The notes under the pieces are model-generated. The model worked only from the letters and a program-made list of their open reading frames with translations. It was not told the origin of the DNA and did no database searches. Shown in pieces: positions 18,234 to 27,206 of a stretch of DNA of 64,000 nt. Every line of letters begins with the position of its first letter. The first letter of the stretch is position 1. The position numbers and the translations under genes are program-made. Source of the DNA: Yersinia intermedia (lineage in GTDB: Bacteria; Pseudomonadota; Gammaproteobacteria; Enterobacterales; Enterobacteriaceae); NCBI RefSeq assembly GCF_900635455.1, contig NZ_LR134116.1:3968001-4032000 (forward strand), read 5' to 3'.

Positions 18234-19589
18234 TTATGCCATGCGCTCAATTAACGTGGTGAGAGAAAGCAGTTGTCCCTGCATCTGTCGGGCAATAAGT
18301 TTGAATTCATTACTGATGTTCGAGTGATCTATCACCCGTTGCCAGAATATATTTGCCAGTTGCTGTGCTCGTTGCCAGTCCAGTTTGCTGATATCAACAG
18401 ATAAAGAGATTTCCGGCACGTTGTGGCGCATATTCCCCGTGCTCGTCGGGGCAAATGCCATTGGCAACATATCGTAAACTGGCGCTAATGATAGTGGTGT
18501 GTTCTCAGGATGCAGAAAGGAAAGATTACCTTGGTGCATATCGGTATTGGCGATTAGTTTGCCAAATGCCCAGATAACGTTAACCTGCTCTAATGCCGGC
18601 GCGGCCAGTAATCCTTTATCGACTAATTGTTGGCAAACTTGTGGCCAACTGGCAACTGGGTTGCCAACAAATTCGGCATTAACCGCCTCTAAAGAAACTA
18701 TCCCTAAACGGCCACGCTGCCCGCAGCGATCAAATCGCTCTACCTCAAGGAATATTTGCCTACCAACACCCTGTAAAACCTGACTTGTGGCCGCCTTATA
18801 ACCCCCATTATTCAAGGTGCTAAGTGCAAGCGACTCAGATATCAGTAGGTCACCCCAGCGACGGCTATTGGCGTTTTGTAAAGAGGCAGAAAATTTGACA
18901 ATAACATATGACGAAGGTCGCTCCAGATTCCCAGCATAACAAGTAAATTTCGGTTGTTCGCCGCCCGTAGAAGAACCGACCATTTCACCCGCCAGAGCCA
19001 TTTGAGAAAGTTCTGCATAACGGGATAACTTATCTACCGGATCGATAGGTATCGCATCAGGTGCAGCTAACCAATGTTGATAACTTTGTTGTCCAATCAA
19101 TATATTGCCATTCATATCATCAGCCTGACGTGACAGAGCTAATAAGATATGGTCTTCGTTCCACAAACGAACGTCATCGGTGAGCTGTAACTTACCTGCA
19201 ACTGATTTCCCCCAAATCCGCCCGAGAAACCCCTGCGGCCGCATATCAGTCAAATACCACGGCAAGCTGTCAAATAGCTGCCATGTATCAGATGCCAGTT
19301 GATGTACACAGCACATTTCAGCCGGATAGATAGGATAGAGTATCGCGAAATGGGTTGCATGACCCTGTTCATCGATGCGATATAGCGGAAATGCATGCTC
19401 TGCGGCACTATCTCCAGCAATGTACCGCCGTAAGGCATATTGTGTTGCTTTGCCTTTACCTATTTTCAGCACCCTCTCTTTTAATCCGCTTAACTGCCGG
19501 GAAACCGTGGGTTGACTGATTGCCATAGCTTGCGCCAGATAGCTCGCGGTCGCCGGTTTTTGGCGTAATAACGTTTCCAGAGAGAGCAT
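18234..19589 (-). CDS. yjjJ: HipA-like Ser/Thr kinase YjjJ (HipH)
   Basis: 451 residues. An N-terminal winged HTH (about 1-60; LAQAMAISQPTVSRQLSGLK) is fused to a HipA-type kinase. Kinase marks: phosphate-binding SSTGGEQPKF near 205-214, catalytic NTDMHQGNLSF and metal-binding PVYDMLPM. In E. coli yjjJ also sits next to deoD, and the protein (HipH) is a growth-inhibiting kinase of the HipA family without a separate HipB partner; the fused HTH may serve as built-in regulator (inference). The ATG has no ribosome site because three 12-bp operator-like repeats directly precede it, so the mRNA may have a very short, unusual leader. Confidence 0.88.
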   Translation of the reverse strand: MLSLETLLRQKPATASYLAQAMAISQPTVSRQLSGLKERVLKIGKGKATQYALRRYIAGDSAAEHAFPLYRIDEQGHATHFAILYPIYPAEMCCVHQLASDTWQLFDSLPWYLTDMRPQGFLGRIWGKSVAGKLQLTDDVRLWNEDHILLALSRQADDMNGNILIGQQSYQHWLAAPDAIPIDPVDKLSRYAELSQMALAGEMVGSSTGGEQPKFTCYAGNLERPSSYVIVKFSASLQNANSRRWGDLLISESLALSTLNNGGYKAATSQVLQGVGRQIFLEVERFDRCGQRGRLGIVSLEAVNAEFVGNPVASWPQVCQQLVDKGLLAAPALEQVNVIWAFGKLIANTDMHQGNLSFLHPENTPLSLAPVYDMLPMAFAPTSTGNMRHNVPEISLSVDISKLDWQRAQQLANIFWQRVIDHSNISNEFKLIARQMQGQLLSLTTLIERMA

Positions 19590-19651
19590 ATGAATAGATT
19601 CGTGAATAGAATGATGAATAGATTTATAACGCTAATTATCTGATGTGTAAA
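19590..19651 (-). promoter_or_regulatory. yjjJ promoter overlapping three 12-bp direct repeats
   Basis: Minus-strand promoter TTTACA (19646-19651), 17-bp spacer, TATAAA (19623-19628). Three head-to-tail 12-mers follow: ATGAATAGATTC (19590-19601), GTGAATAGAATG (19602-19613), ATGAATAGATTT (19614-19625), plus an isolated fourth ATGAATAGATTC at 19678-19689. The third repeat overlaps the -10 and the first abuts the start codon. They probably form a repressor-binding array, plausibly for the HTH of YjjJ itself (inference). Confidence 0.7.
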
Positions 19652-19685
19652 CAAACCTATTTTTTCTGGCAGATTTTATGAATAG

Positions 19686-19715
19686 ATTCAGCGGCAGAGA
19701 TCGCTGCCGCTGAAT
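19686..19715 (-). terminator. Hairpin downstream of deoD
   Basis: Perfect 12-bp stem ATTCAGCGGCAG/CTGCCGCTGAAT with a 6-base loop, starting about 20 bases after the deoD stop. Probably the deo operon 3' end; no run of T follows on the minus strand, so it may rely on Rho or act in mRNA protection. Confidence 0.6.
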
Positions 19716-19735
19716 AGAGGGAAGCAGAGAAGGGA

Positions 19736-20455
19736 TTACTTCTGATCGCCCAGCAACACCGATTCCAACGCAATTTCAATCATGTCATTAAAAGTACTTT
19801 GGCGCTCCGCAGCGGTGGTTTGCTCACCGGTACGGATATGGTCAGAAACAGTACAGATGGTCAGGGCTTTAGCACCGAACTCCGCAGCAACGCCGTAAAT
19901 ACCGGCAGCTTCCATTTCCACCCCCAGAATGCCGTATTTTTCCATTACATCAAACATTTGCGGGTCTGGCGTATAGAACAGATCAGCAGAGAAGATGTTA
20001 CCGACACGAACGTCGATACCTTTCGCTTTTGCCGCATCAACAGCATTGCGGGTCATCTCAAAATCAGCAATCGCTGCATAGTCGTGATCTTTAAAGCGCA
20101 TACGGTTTACTTTGGAGTCGGTACAAGCCCCCATGCCGATCACCACATCACGCAGTTTCACATCAGCACGAACCGCACCACATGAACCGACACGAATGAT
20201 TTTTTTCACGCCAAAATCAGTGATCAGTTCTTTGGCGTAAATGGAGCAGGACGGGATACCCATACCGTGGCCCATTACAGAGATTTTGCGGCCTTTATAA
20301 GTACCGGTGAAGCCCAACATGCCACGCACATTGTTCACTTCGCGCACGTCTTGCAGGAAGGTTTCGGCGATAAATTTCGCACGCAGTGGATCCCCTGGCA
20401 TTAATACAACGTCAGCGAAATCACCCATTTCAGCATTAATATGTGGCGTTGCCAT
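19736..20455 (-). CDS. deoD: Purine nucleoside phosphorylase DeoD
   Basis: 239 residues from the ATG at 20455 (AAGGAAAG upstream; a GTG two codons earlier is unlikely). Phosphorolyses purine (deoxy)nucleosides to base and (deoxy)ribose-1-phosphate. Hexameric PNP signature [17 protein letters not shown], phosphate-binding RVGSCGAV, substrate-site [11 protein letters not shown] and SDHIRTGE. Last gene of deoCABD; separated from deoB by 223 bp that hold a palindromic repeat and a 9-bp inverted repeat (20497-20505/20528-20536). Confidence 0.98.
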   Translation of the reverse strand: MATPHINAEMGDFADVVLMPGDPLRAKFIAETFLQDVREVNNVRGMLGFTGTYKGRKISVMGHGMGIPSCSIYAKELITDFGVKKIIRVGSCGAVRADVKLRDVVIGMGACTDSKVNRMRFKDHDYAAIADFEMTRNAVDAAKAKGIDVRVGNIFSADLFYTPDPQMFDVMEKYGILGVEMEAAGIYGVAAEFGAKALTICTVSDHIRTGEQTTAAERQSTFNDMIEIALESVLLGDQK

Positions 20456-20563
20456 AATCACTTTCCTTAAAAATCAGAGAATTAAAATTTATATTACTGA
20501 ACTGTTTTTAAGTTTGAACTACTTTGCACAGTTCAGAGAAAATCAGCCATCGCCAGCGTAGAT

Positions 20564-20670
20564 GAGCACCGACAGTTTGGGCACGGCCAGCGCACAGCCC
20601 CCGGAGCGTACACGCAGTACGTGAGGAGGGCGAGCACTGCCCAGGTTCAAAATGGCACGCTCAGCTTAGC
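20564..20670 (-). repeat. Palindromic 3'-UTR repeat, copy C (YPAL-like)
   Basis: Starts about 8 bases after the deoB stop, inside the deo operon. Reading with deoB: GCTAAGCTGAGCGTGCCATTTTGAACC, GGGCAGTGCTCGCC, TCACGTAC, short loop, GTGTACGCTCCGG, GTGCCCAAACTGTCGG. The short apical loop groups it with copy D. Confidence 0.75.
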
Positions 20671-20678
20671 TGAATGAC

Positions 20679-21902
20679 TTAAAACATATTCTTACCGTAA
20701 TCCATTGGAGATAGATTAAAATATGTCGCTACAGTCTGCCCAATATCGGCAAACGTCTCACGATGCCCCAGCGATCCCGGTTTGACTTTCGGGCCGTAAA
20801 CCAAGACCGGAATGTGCTCACGGGTATGGTCAGTGCCCGGCCAGGTTGGGTCACAACCGTGGTCAGCCGTCAGGATCATGATGTCATCTTCTTTTACCAG
20901 CGCCATCAGCTCAGGCAGACGGCGGTCGAACAGTTCCAATGCGGCAGCATAACCGGCAACGTCGCGGCGGTGACCATAAGAGGAGTCAAAATCAACAAAG
21001 TTAGTGAACACGATAGTGTTGTCACCGGCTTTCTTCATCTCTTCTATCGTGGCATCAAACAACGCATCCAGACCGGTGGCTTTCACTTTTTGAGTGATAC
21101 CCACATGTGCATAGATATCGGCGATTTTACCGATAGAAACCACTTCTCCCCCCTTCTCATCCACCAGTTTTTTCAACATGGTTGGTGCTGGCGGTTCAAC
21201 GGCCAGATCATGGCGGTTACCGGTGCGTTGGAAGTTACCCGGCTTGTCACCAATAAACGGACGCGCAATCACACGGCCAATATTGTAGCCACCTTCGGTC
21301 AGTTCTTCGCGGGCAATTTCACACAGCTCATACAAGCGATCCAGGCCAAAAGTTTCTTCGTGGCAGGCAATCTGGAACACCGAGTCCGCCGAGGTATAGA
21401 AAATAGGCTTACCGGTTTTCATATGCTCTTCGCCCAGTTGGTCAAGGATAACGGTACCACTTGAGTGGCAGTTACCCAGATAACCCGGCAGGTTGGCCCG
21501 TTTTACCAGTTTATCCAACAGTTCCTGCGGGAAGCTGTTTTCGACATCACTGAAGTAACCCCAGTCAAACAGAACCGGTACACCCGCAATCTCCCAGTGG
21601 CCTGACGGTGTATCTTTACCGGAAGATAACTCACTGGCATAACCATAAGCACCAATGATGTCTGCATTTTTATCCAGCCCAACCGGGAATTTACCGGTGG
21701 ACTCTTCAGCAGCTTTACCCAGCCCTAAACGGCTCAGGTTTGGCAGCGTCAATGGGCCACTACGGCCAACGTTGGCTTCCCCACGGGCGCAGACCTCTGC
21801 GATGTGGCCCAGAGTATCGGCCCCTTGGTCACCAAATTTGTTAGCATCGGCGCTGGCACCAATACCAAATGAGTCCAATACCATAATAAATGTACGTTTC
21901 AT
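20679..21902 (-). CDS. deoB: Phosphopentomutase DeoB
   Basis: 407 residues, E. coli length, from the ATG at 21902 ([27 protein letters not shown] upstream). Alkaline-phosphatase-superfamily mutase converting (deoxy)ribose-1-phosphate to the 5-phosphate. Metal-binding and phospho-acceptor region VLDSFGIGA...[18 protein letters not shown] (acceptor Thr) and C-terminal [20 protein letters not shown]. Third gene of deoCABD. Confidence 0.98.
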   Translation of the reverse strand: MKRTFIMVLDSFGIGASADANKFGDQGADTLGHIAEVCARGEANVGRSGPLTLPNLSRLGLGKAAEESTGKFPVGLDKNADIIGAYGYASELSSGKDTPSGHWEIAGVPVLFDWGYFSDVENSFPQELLDKLVKRANLPGYLGNCHSSGTVILDQLGEEHMKTGKPIFYTSADSVFQIACHEETFGLDRLYELCEIAREELTEGGYNIGRVIARPFIGDKPGNFQRTGNRHDLAVEPPAPTMLKKLVDEKGGEVVSIGKIADIYAHVGITQKVKATGLDALFDATIEEMKKAGDNTIVFTNFVDFDSSYGHRRDVAGYAAALELFDRRLPELMALVKEDDIMILTADHGCDPTWPGTDHTREHIPVLVYGPKVKPGSLGHRETFADIGQTVATYFNLSPMDYGKNMF

Positions 21903-22027
21903 TATTTTCTCCTGCGTGGGTTCACGCTCTGGGGCAGCTACGTTCATCTGCTCCCCCATGTAATTAATCTGTTTTTGCTAACATTTGCCGTCGAAAGCAA
22001 ATAGCGTCAATAACAAAAGTATGGCGC

Positions 22028-23350
22028 TTATTCAGTAATACGGCGATAGATAACCGGTGTTTCTTCCGGCGCGTTGTCACCCAAGGTGATCGCCGCACGT
22101 ACTGCATCTGCTGCCTGTTGCCAGTCGTCTTCGTTATTGGCATGAATTACGGCTAATGGCTGCTGGCTATCAACCCCGCCTCCCAGACGTGCCATTTCAG
22201 TGATACCAACACTGTAATCAATAGGATCAGTTGCCCGCCGACGACCACCGCCGAGGGAAACCACCGCCATGCCCAGAGCACGGGTATCCATTGCGGTAAC
22301 AATACCGGCTCGTTCAGCAAAGACCGGTTTGCTCAGCGTGGCAACCGGTAGGTAGCTGTCATAACGCTCAACGAAATCACTCGGACCTTTTTGCGCTGCC
22401 ACCATGCGACCAAAGAGTTCTGCCGCTTTTCCGTTGTCCAGCACCGCCTGTAGCTTGGATCTGGCGTCAGCATCATTTTGCGCCAAATCACCTGATAACA
22501 GCATTTCAACGCACAGCGCCATCGTCACTTCCAGCAAGCGTGGATTGCGATATTCGCCGGTCAGGAAGCGCACCGCTTCGCGCACTTCAACCGCATTACC
22601 GGCGCTGGAAGCCAACACCTGATTCATATCGGTCAATAGTGCAGTCGTTTTGCAACCCGCGCCATTAGCCACACTGACAATAGCTTGTGCTAAATCGGCA
22701 GATAGTTGATATGTCGGCATAAAGGCACCAGAACCTACCTTCACATCCATCACCAACGCATCCAGCCCTTCAGCCAGTTTCTTCGCCAGAATAGAAGCAG
22801 TAATCAGTGGGATGGAATCTACAGTGGCGGTGATATCACGGGTAGCGTAGAAACGTTTATCTGCCGGTGCCAACGAGCTGGTTTGCCCGATGATGGCAAC
22901 ACCGACGTCCTGAATGATTTTACGGAACGCATTATCATCGGGGAAAATATCAAAACCGGGAATAGCTTCCAGTTTGTCCAAGGTCCCGCCGGTATGGCCC
23001 AGGCCACGGCCAGAAATCATCGGCACATAGCCACCGCAGGCTGCGACCATCGGACCGAGCATCAGTGATGTCACATCACCCACGCCACCGGTAGAGTGTT
23101 TATCCACGATCGGGCCGTTTAGATTAAGGCTTTGCCAGTTAAGCACCGTGCCAGAATCACGCATTGCCATGGTAAGTGCCACGCGCTCCGGCATGCTCAT
23201 GTCGTGGAAATAGATGGTCATCGCCAAAGCAGCAATCTGCCCTTCGGATACCGAGTTATCGCGGATCCCATTGATAAAGAAACGAATCTCTTCTTCGCTC
23301 AATGGCTGACCATCACGTTTTTTACGGATAATTTCTTGTGCCAGAAACAC
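22028..23350 (-). CDS. deoA: Thymidine phosphorylase DeoA
   Basis: 440 residues, E. coli length. Start is GTG ([11 protein letters not shown]), with AGGGGG a few bases upstream. Phosphorolyses thymidine to thymine and deoxyribose-1-phosphate. Pyrimidine-phosphorylase signature [53 protein letters not shown] contain the phosphate and nucleoside contacts. Second gene of deoCABD, 90 bp after deoC. Confidence 0.98.
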   Translation of the reverse strand: MFLAQEIIRKKRDGQPLSEEEIRFFINGIRDNSVSEGQIAALAMTIYFHDMSMPERVALTMAMRDSGTVLNWQSLNLNGPIVDKHSTGGVGDVTSLMLGPMVAACGGYVPMISGRGLGHTGGTLDKLEAIPGFDIFPDDNAFRKIIQDVGVAIIGQTSSLAPADKRFYATRDITATVDSIPLITASILAKKLAEGLDALVMDVKVGSGAFMPTYQLSADLAQAIVSVANGAGCKTTALLTDMNQVLASSAGNAVEVREAVRFLTGEYRNPRLLEVTMALCVEMLLSGDLAQNDADARSKLQAVLDNGKAAELFGRMVAAQKGPSDFVERYDSYLPVATLSKPVFAERAGIVTAMDTRALGMAVVSLGGGRRRATDPIDYSVGITEMARLGGGVDSQQPLAVIHANNEDDWQQAADAVRAAITLGDNAPEETPVIYRRITE

Positions 23351-23440
23351 AGCATCCCCCTGACCTAAATAAGGATAAAAGCCGCACTACAGGCTAGTCG
23401 CCCGCAGTGCATCAGCAAAACTCAATGAGTGCGATAATGA

Positions 23441-24238
23441 TTAGTAACCGCTACTTTTGCTATCACTCTGATGGCCCAGCGTGGTTAATAAGCTGGCTAA
23501 CAGACTGGATGCGCCAAAGCGGAAGTGGCGGGCATCGGCCCAGCCCTCACCCATCAATTGATCGGCCAGTTGCAGGAATTGTGCGGCATCTTCAGCGGTA
23601 CGGACCCCGCCCGCAGGCTTAAAGCCGACGGTTTTACCCACGCCTAAATCACGGATAGTGCTCATCATAATACCCGCACTTTCCAGTGTGGCATTGACCG
23701 GCACTTTACCGGTGGAGGTTTTGATAAAATCTGCGCCAGCTTTAATCGCAATTTCAGAGGCTTGACGGATCAAGTGCTCTTGCTTTAGCTCACCGGTTTC
23801 TATGATTACTTTCAGCAATACATTCGCGGCAGCGCAGGCTTCTTTGCACTCTTTCACTAATTCGAAGCCGACCTTATCATTACCCGCCATTAAGGCGTGG
23901 TAAGGGAAAACCACATCCACTTCATCAGCACCATAGGCAATGGCAGCACGGGTTTCTGCCAGTGCAATAGCAATATCATCATTGCCATGTGGGAAGTTGG
24001 TTACTGTTGCAATGCGGATTTCAGGGGTACCCTGCTCACGCAACGTTTTACGCGCAATAGGAATAAAGCGGGGATAAATACAGATTGCCGCCGTGTTACC
24101 GGCAGGGCTTTTTGCCTGATGACACAACGCGATAACCTTATCGTCGGTATCGTTGTCATTCAGGGTGGTTAAATCCATCAAACTCAGTGCGCGTTTGGCA
24201 TAATCGTTCAGATTCGCGCAGGCGGTTAAATCGGTCAT
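23441..24238 (-). CDS. deoC: Deoxyribose-phosphate aldolase DeoC
   Basis: 265 residues from the ATG at 24238 ([29 protein letters not shown] upstream). Class I aldolase that cleaves deoxyribose-5-phosphate to glyceraldehyde-3-phosphate and acetaldehyde. Schiff-base Lys lies in [12 protein letters not shown] and the second catalytic Lys in [12 protein letters not shown]. First gene of the operon, preceded by a leader of about 300 bases with a potential attenuator. Confidence 0.98.
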   Translation of the reverse strand: MTDLTACANLNDYAKRALSLMDLTTLNDNDTDDKVIALCHQAKSPAGNTAAICIYPRFIPIARKTLREQGTPEIRIATVTNFPHGNDDIAIALAETRAAIAYGADEVDVVFPYHALMAGNDKVGFELVKECKEACAAANVLLKVIIETGELKQEHLIRQASEIAIKAGADFIKTSTGKVPVNATLESAGIMMSTIRDLGVGKTVGFKPAGGVRTAEDAAQFLQLADQLMGEGWADARHFRFGASSLLASLLTTLGHQSDSKSSGY

Positions 24239-24330
24239 AAAACTCTCCAACACTATTTCAGCCCCAGCACTTTGCCAGAACTGAGCATCTATTTATGAGC
24301 GGACAAAGAGACCGTACCGGTACCTTTGGT

Positions 24331-24398
24331 GATTAAAAGCCCCTCTCAAGAGGCGTAATTGTTGCCGCTGGGCAAATAAAATCGCCCTAATGAGAGGG
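24331..24398 (-). promoter_or_regulatory. Possible attenuator in the deo leader
   Basis: In the predicted deoC transcript, a hairpin at 24354-24339 (GCCTCTTGAGAGGGGC) is followed by TTTTAATC, the form of a modest intrinsic terminator. Upstream CCCTCTC (24398-24392) can pair with GAGAGGG of that hairpin, giving a mutually exclusive fold; a further small hairpin GGGC...GCCC lies between. This could set transcription past the leader, but no ligand or leader peptide is evident. Confidence 0.4.
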
Positions 24399-24554
24399 TT
24401 CTAAGCTCAATACGTTGGCGAGCGGACTTGGTTCCTTGAAGATAGCCCCTATGGGTGGCAATTGAGATCCATCTCACCGCACTAACTACTTGGTCATTGC
24501 ATACATCACTGATGCAATGCGACGACATACAGGCTTTAGGCTTTCAATCCGAAA

Positions 24555-24661
24555 ACCAATAATACTATTTGAACACGTTACCGATGCCTTGGGTGTGCTC
24601 AATTTCACACTAATCAATAGTAACTTGTAACGAGTAAAAATTATATGTGATTAAAGTCACA
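24555..24661 (-). promoter_or_regulatory. deoC promoter with two CRP sites 52 bp apart (deoP2-like)
   Basis: CRP site 1 TGTGATTAAAGTCACA (24646-24661) is perfect; site 2 TGTGCTCAATTTCACA (24594-24609) has one mismatch in the arms. Centres are 52 bp apart, the spacing of CRP-CytR-CRP promoters such as E. coli deoP2. Between them, on the minus strand, GTTACAAGTTAC resembles a CytR direct repeat. A -10-like TAGTAT is at 24562-24567. From 24239 to 24554 I see only the leader described above. Confidence 0.75.
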
Positions 24662-24775
24662 AAATAATCTGATTTGTAATTTATCGCCGATGATATGCCC
24701 ACTCGCATCAAGGATAGCTTATGGGCAGAAATACGCAGTATTGTGGGCCTGAACCATAAAAAACTAAGCGTCAGC

Positions 24776-24882
24776 GGTGCAGACAGTTTGGGTGCGGACA
24801 GCACGTAGGGACTGGAGCGTACACGAAGTACGTGACAAGTCCCGAGCACTGCCCAATCTCAAAATGGCAAGTCAAGCTAGCC
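24776..24882 (-). repeat. Palindromic 3'-UTR repeat, copy D (YPAL-like)
   Basis: Starts about 4 bases after the nupC stop. Reading with nupC: GGCTAGCTTGACTTGCCATTTTGAG, GGGCAGTGCTCGGG, TCACGTAC, short loop, GTGTACGCTCC, CTGTCCGCACCCAAACTGTC. Same orientation relative to its upstream gene as copies A-C. Confidence 0.75.
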
Positions 24883-24885
24883 TAA

Positions 24886-26157
24886 TTATAATGCCAGGAA
24901 GAAACCGGCGATCGTCGCACTCATCAGATTCGACAATGTGCCTGCCGCTACCGCTTTCAGGCCAAAACGCGCGATATCGTGGCGGCGATTCGGTGCCATG
25001 CTACCCAAACCACCCAATAAGATGGCAACAGATGACAAGTTAGCAAAACCGCACAACGCAAAGGAGATAATGGCCTTAGTGTGATCGGAAAGAACCTGTA
25101 AACCCGCAGCTTTGACTAACTCTTCCGCCTGGAGATACTGACCGAAATTCATAAATGCTACGAATTCGTTAACGATAATCTTCTGGCCGATAAATGAACC
25201 CGCCACCATCGCTTCACTCCACGGCACACCGATCAGATAGGCAATCGGCGAGAATACCCAGCCCAGAATCAACTCTAGCGAAAGTTGTGGATAATCAAAC
25301 CAGCCACCAATCCCACCTAAAATACCATTGAGCAGAGCAATCAAGGCGATAAAAGCCAACAGCATTGCCCCAACATTCAGCGCCAATTGCATACCGGAAG
25401 CCGCGCCAGAGGCCGCAGCATCAATAACGTTAGCCGGGCGTTCATCCTCAGCAATCAAGGTAGTCGCATCAACTTTATCATGGGTTTTTTCGGTTTCTGG
25501 CACCATCAGTTTAGCAAACAGTAACCCGCCCGGTGCTGCCATAAAGGAGGCGGCAATCAGGTATTCCAATGGCACCCCCATTTGCGCATAACCGGCCAAT
25601 ACTGAACCGGCAACGGAGGCTAAACCGCCGCACATTACCGCAAACAGCTCAGATTGGGTCATGGTGGCAATATAAGGGCGCACCACTAACGGCGCTTCGG
25701 TTTGACCAACAAAGATATTGGCAGTGGCGGAAAGGGATTCAGTACGTGAAGTCCCCAGCAGCTTTTGCAAACCACCGCCCAATACTTTAATAACGATTTG
25801 CATGATGCCGAGGTAATACAAAACGGCAATCAATGACGAGAAGAATACAATTACCGGTAATACTCGCAAGGCGAATACAAAGCCGCCGCCACCGAAAACC
25901 TCAAACATTTTGTCGGAAACCAAACCGCCAAAAATAAATGAAATCCCCTCATTACCGTAGGCGATAACGTTCGCTACCCCTTCTGACATGCCGCCCAGAA
26001 TGCGGCGACCGATAGGCACATATAACACCAATGCACCAATAACGATCTGGATAATAAATGCGCCAACAACAGTGCGGATATTAATCGCCCTATAATTACT
26101 TGAAAGAAGTACGGCTATTAATATCAGTACTGCCATTCCAACCAAACTCATTAGCAT
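24886..26157 (-). CDS. nupC: Concentrative nucleoside transporter, NupC/CNT family
   Basis: 423 residues, about ten hydrophobic helices. CNT signatures: [41 protein letters not shown] (nucleoside-binding QTEAP) and [12 protein letters not shown] at the C-terminus. It imports nucleosides with H+ or Na+. By sequence it is closer to the NupX/YeiM branch ([13 protein letters not shown]) than to E. coli NupC itself, so the symbol denotes the family. It lies upstream of deoCABD in the same direction, coupling uptake to phosphorolysis, and has its own CRP/CytR-type promoter. ATGs occur at 26157 and 26151; AGGGATAG fits either. Confidence 0.9.
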   Translation of the reverse strand: MLMSLVGMAVLILIAVLLSSNYRAINIRTVVGAFIIQIVIGALVLYVPIGRRILGGMSEGVANVIAYGNEGISFIFGGLVSDKMFEVFGGGGFVFALRVLPVIVFFSSLIAVLYYLGIMQIVIKVLGGGLQKLLGTSRTESLSATANIFVGQTEAPLVVRPYIATMTQSELFAVMCGGLASVAGSVLAGYAQMGVPLEYLIAASFMAAPGGLLFAKLMVPETEKTHDKVDATTLIAEDERPANVIDAAASGAASGMQLALNVGAMLLAFIALIALLNGILGGIGGWFDYPQLSLELILGWVFSPIAYLIGVPWSEAMVAGSFIGQKIIVNEFVAFMNFGQYLQAEELVKAAGLQVLSDHTKAIISFALCGFANLSSVAILLGGLGSMAPNRRHDIARFGLKAVAAGTLSNLMSATIAGFFLAL

Positions 26158-26203
26158 GTCGCTATCCCTAATAGTGAAATCATTAATTAAATTGAAATTA
26201 TTT

Positions 26204-26304
26204 TGGGGGGATTATACCGGCATGACGGGGCTATCAAACAATCTCTGTCACAAATAAACACAACTAAAAGCAACTTGAACAACACAAATGTGACAAAAGT
26301 CACA
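26204..26304 (-). promoter_or_regulatory. nupC promoter with CRP/CytR architecture
   Basis: Perfect CRP site TGTGACAAAAGTCACA (26289-26304) and, 52 bp centre to centre, a half-conserved site ending TCACA (26237-26252). Between them the minus strand carries GTTGTTCAAGTTGCTTTTAGTTG, three GTTGC/T repeats like CytR half-sites. A perfect -10 TATAAT (26211-26216) puts the start near 26204, so the CRP sites centre near -40 and -92. Confidence 0.8.
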
Positions 26305-26369
26305 TTAAAAAGCAGAAATAACGAGATGTTGATAATTATTAGCGTGGTTTGTATGCACCCATCGGTGAT

Positions 26370-27206
26370 TTAGGGGGGGCATATCTTGGCTGGCGGTAAC
26401 CGGAACAAACGCTGGCTATTCTCTAGCAACTGGCTGGCAATCTGTTGTGGTGCTTCAGGGCGTAATTCACACAATACACTGAACACATCAGCAGCCCGCT
26501 CAGGCCGATTTGGTTGCCCCTGAAAACCCGCTAACGGCATATCCGGTGCATCGGTTTCCAGCAGTAATGAAGAAAGCGGTAATGCGGCCATCACACCACG
26601 GGTTTTCTGTGCCCGCGCATAAGTAATGGTCCCGCCCACACCGATGTAATAACCCAGGCGAATAAAGGCTTGCGCTTGCGCCAGGCTACCGGCAAAACCA
26701 TGCACGACCCCCGTGCGCGGCAAAACAGTTTTGCGCAGTGCCGAGGCTAATTGGTCATGGGAACGGCGGGAATGCAGAATAACGGGGAGATCATGCTGTT
26801 TCGCCAACGTAAGTTGGGCCTGCAATAGCGCTAATTGGCGTGGTAACTGCGGATCATCCATATAGAGATCCAGGCCAATTTCCCCCACCGCCACCAGCTT
26901 ATGCGTTTTGTTCACCAGATAAGATGCCAGAGCGGCTAAATCGGCCTCTTGATGTTGAGCAATATAGAGTGGATGCATACCTAGTGCGGCAAAAAGAGGC
27001 GGATAGTTCGCAGCCAACGCCAAAATACGGGAAAAATAAGCCGCACCCACCGCCGGGACGATCAACTGCCTGACATTCGCCTGAGCCGCAGTGACTAGAC
27101 TGGCCGCCTCTGCGCCACTGAACGGAGGGAAGTCAAAGTGACAGTGGGTATCGATAAAATAAGGTGTATCGATGAGAGACGGTATCTGCTCAATGATCGC
27201 TGCCAT
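26370..27206 (-). CDS. yjjV: TatD-family metal-dependent hydrolase YjjV
   Basis: 278 residues. TIM-barrel amidohydrolase of the TatD family with N-terminal metal site FIDTHCHFD (HxH), GEIGLDLYMDDP (Glu ligand), VILHSRRSHDQ and LLLETDAPDMPL (Asp ligand). TatD proteins are metal-dependent nucleases acting on DNA ends; the YjjV substrate is not established. The ATG overlaps the yjjU stop by one base (TAATG), as expected for the yjjU-yjjV pair of E. coli. Confidence 0.93.
   Translation of the reverse strand: MAAIIEQIPSLIDTPYFIDTHCHFDFPPFSGAEAASLVTAAQANVRQLIVPAVGAAYFSRILALAANYPPLFAALGMHPLYIAQHQEADLAALASYLVNKTHKLVAVGEIGLDLYMDDPQLPRQLALLQAQLTLAKQHDLPVILHSRRSHDQLASALRKTVLPRTGVVHGFAGSLAQAQAFIRLGYYIGVGGTITYARAQKTRGVMAALPLSSLLLETDAPDMPLAGFQGQPNRPERAADVFSVLCELRPEAPQQIASQLLENSQRLFRLPPAKICPP

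Noticed and set aside
20763..21464. Open frame of 233 codons antisense to deoB
   Set aside because: Follows from codon bias of deoB on the other strand; no ribosome site, no recognisable domain, and deoB is certain.
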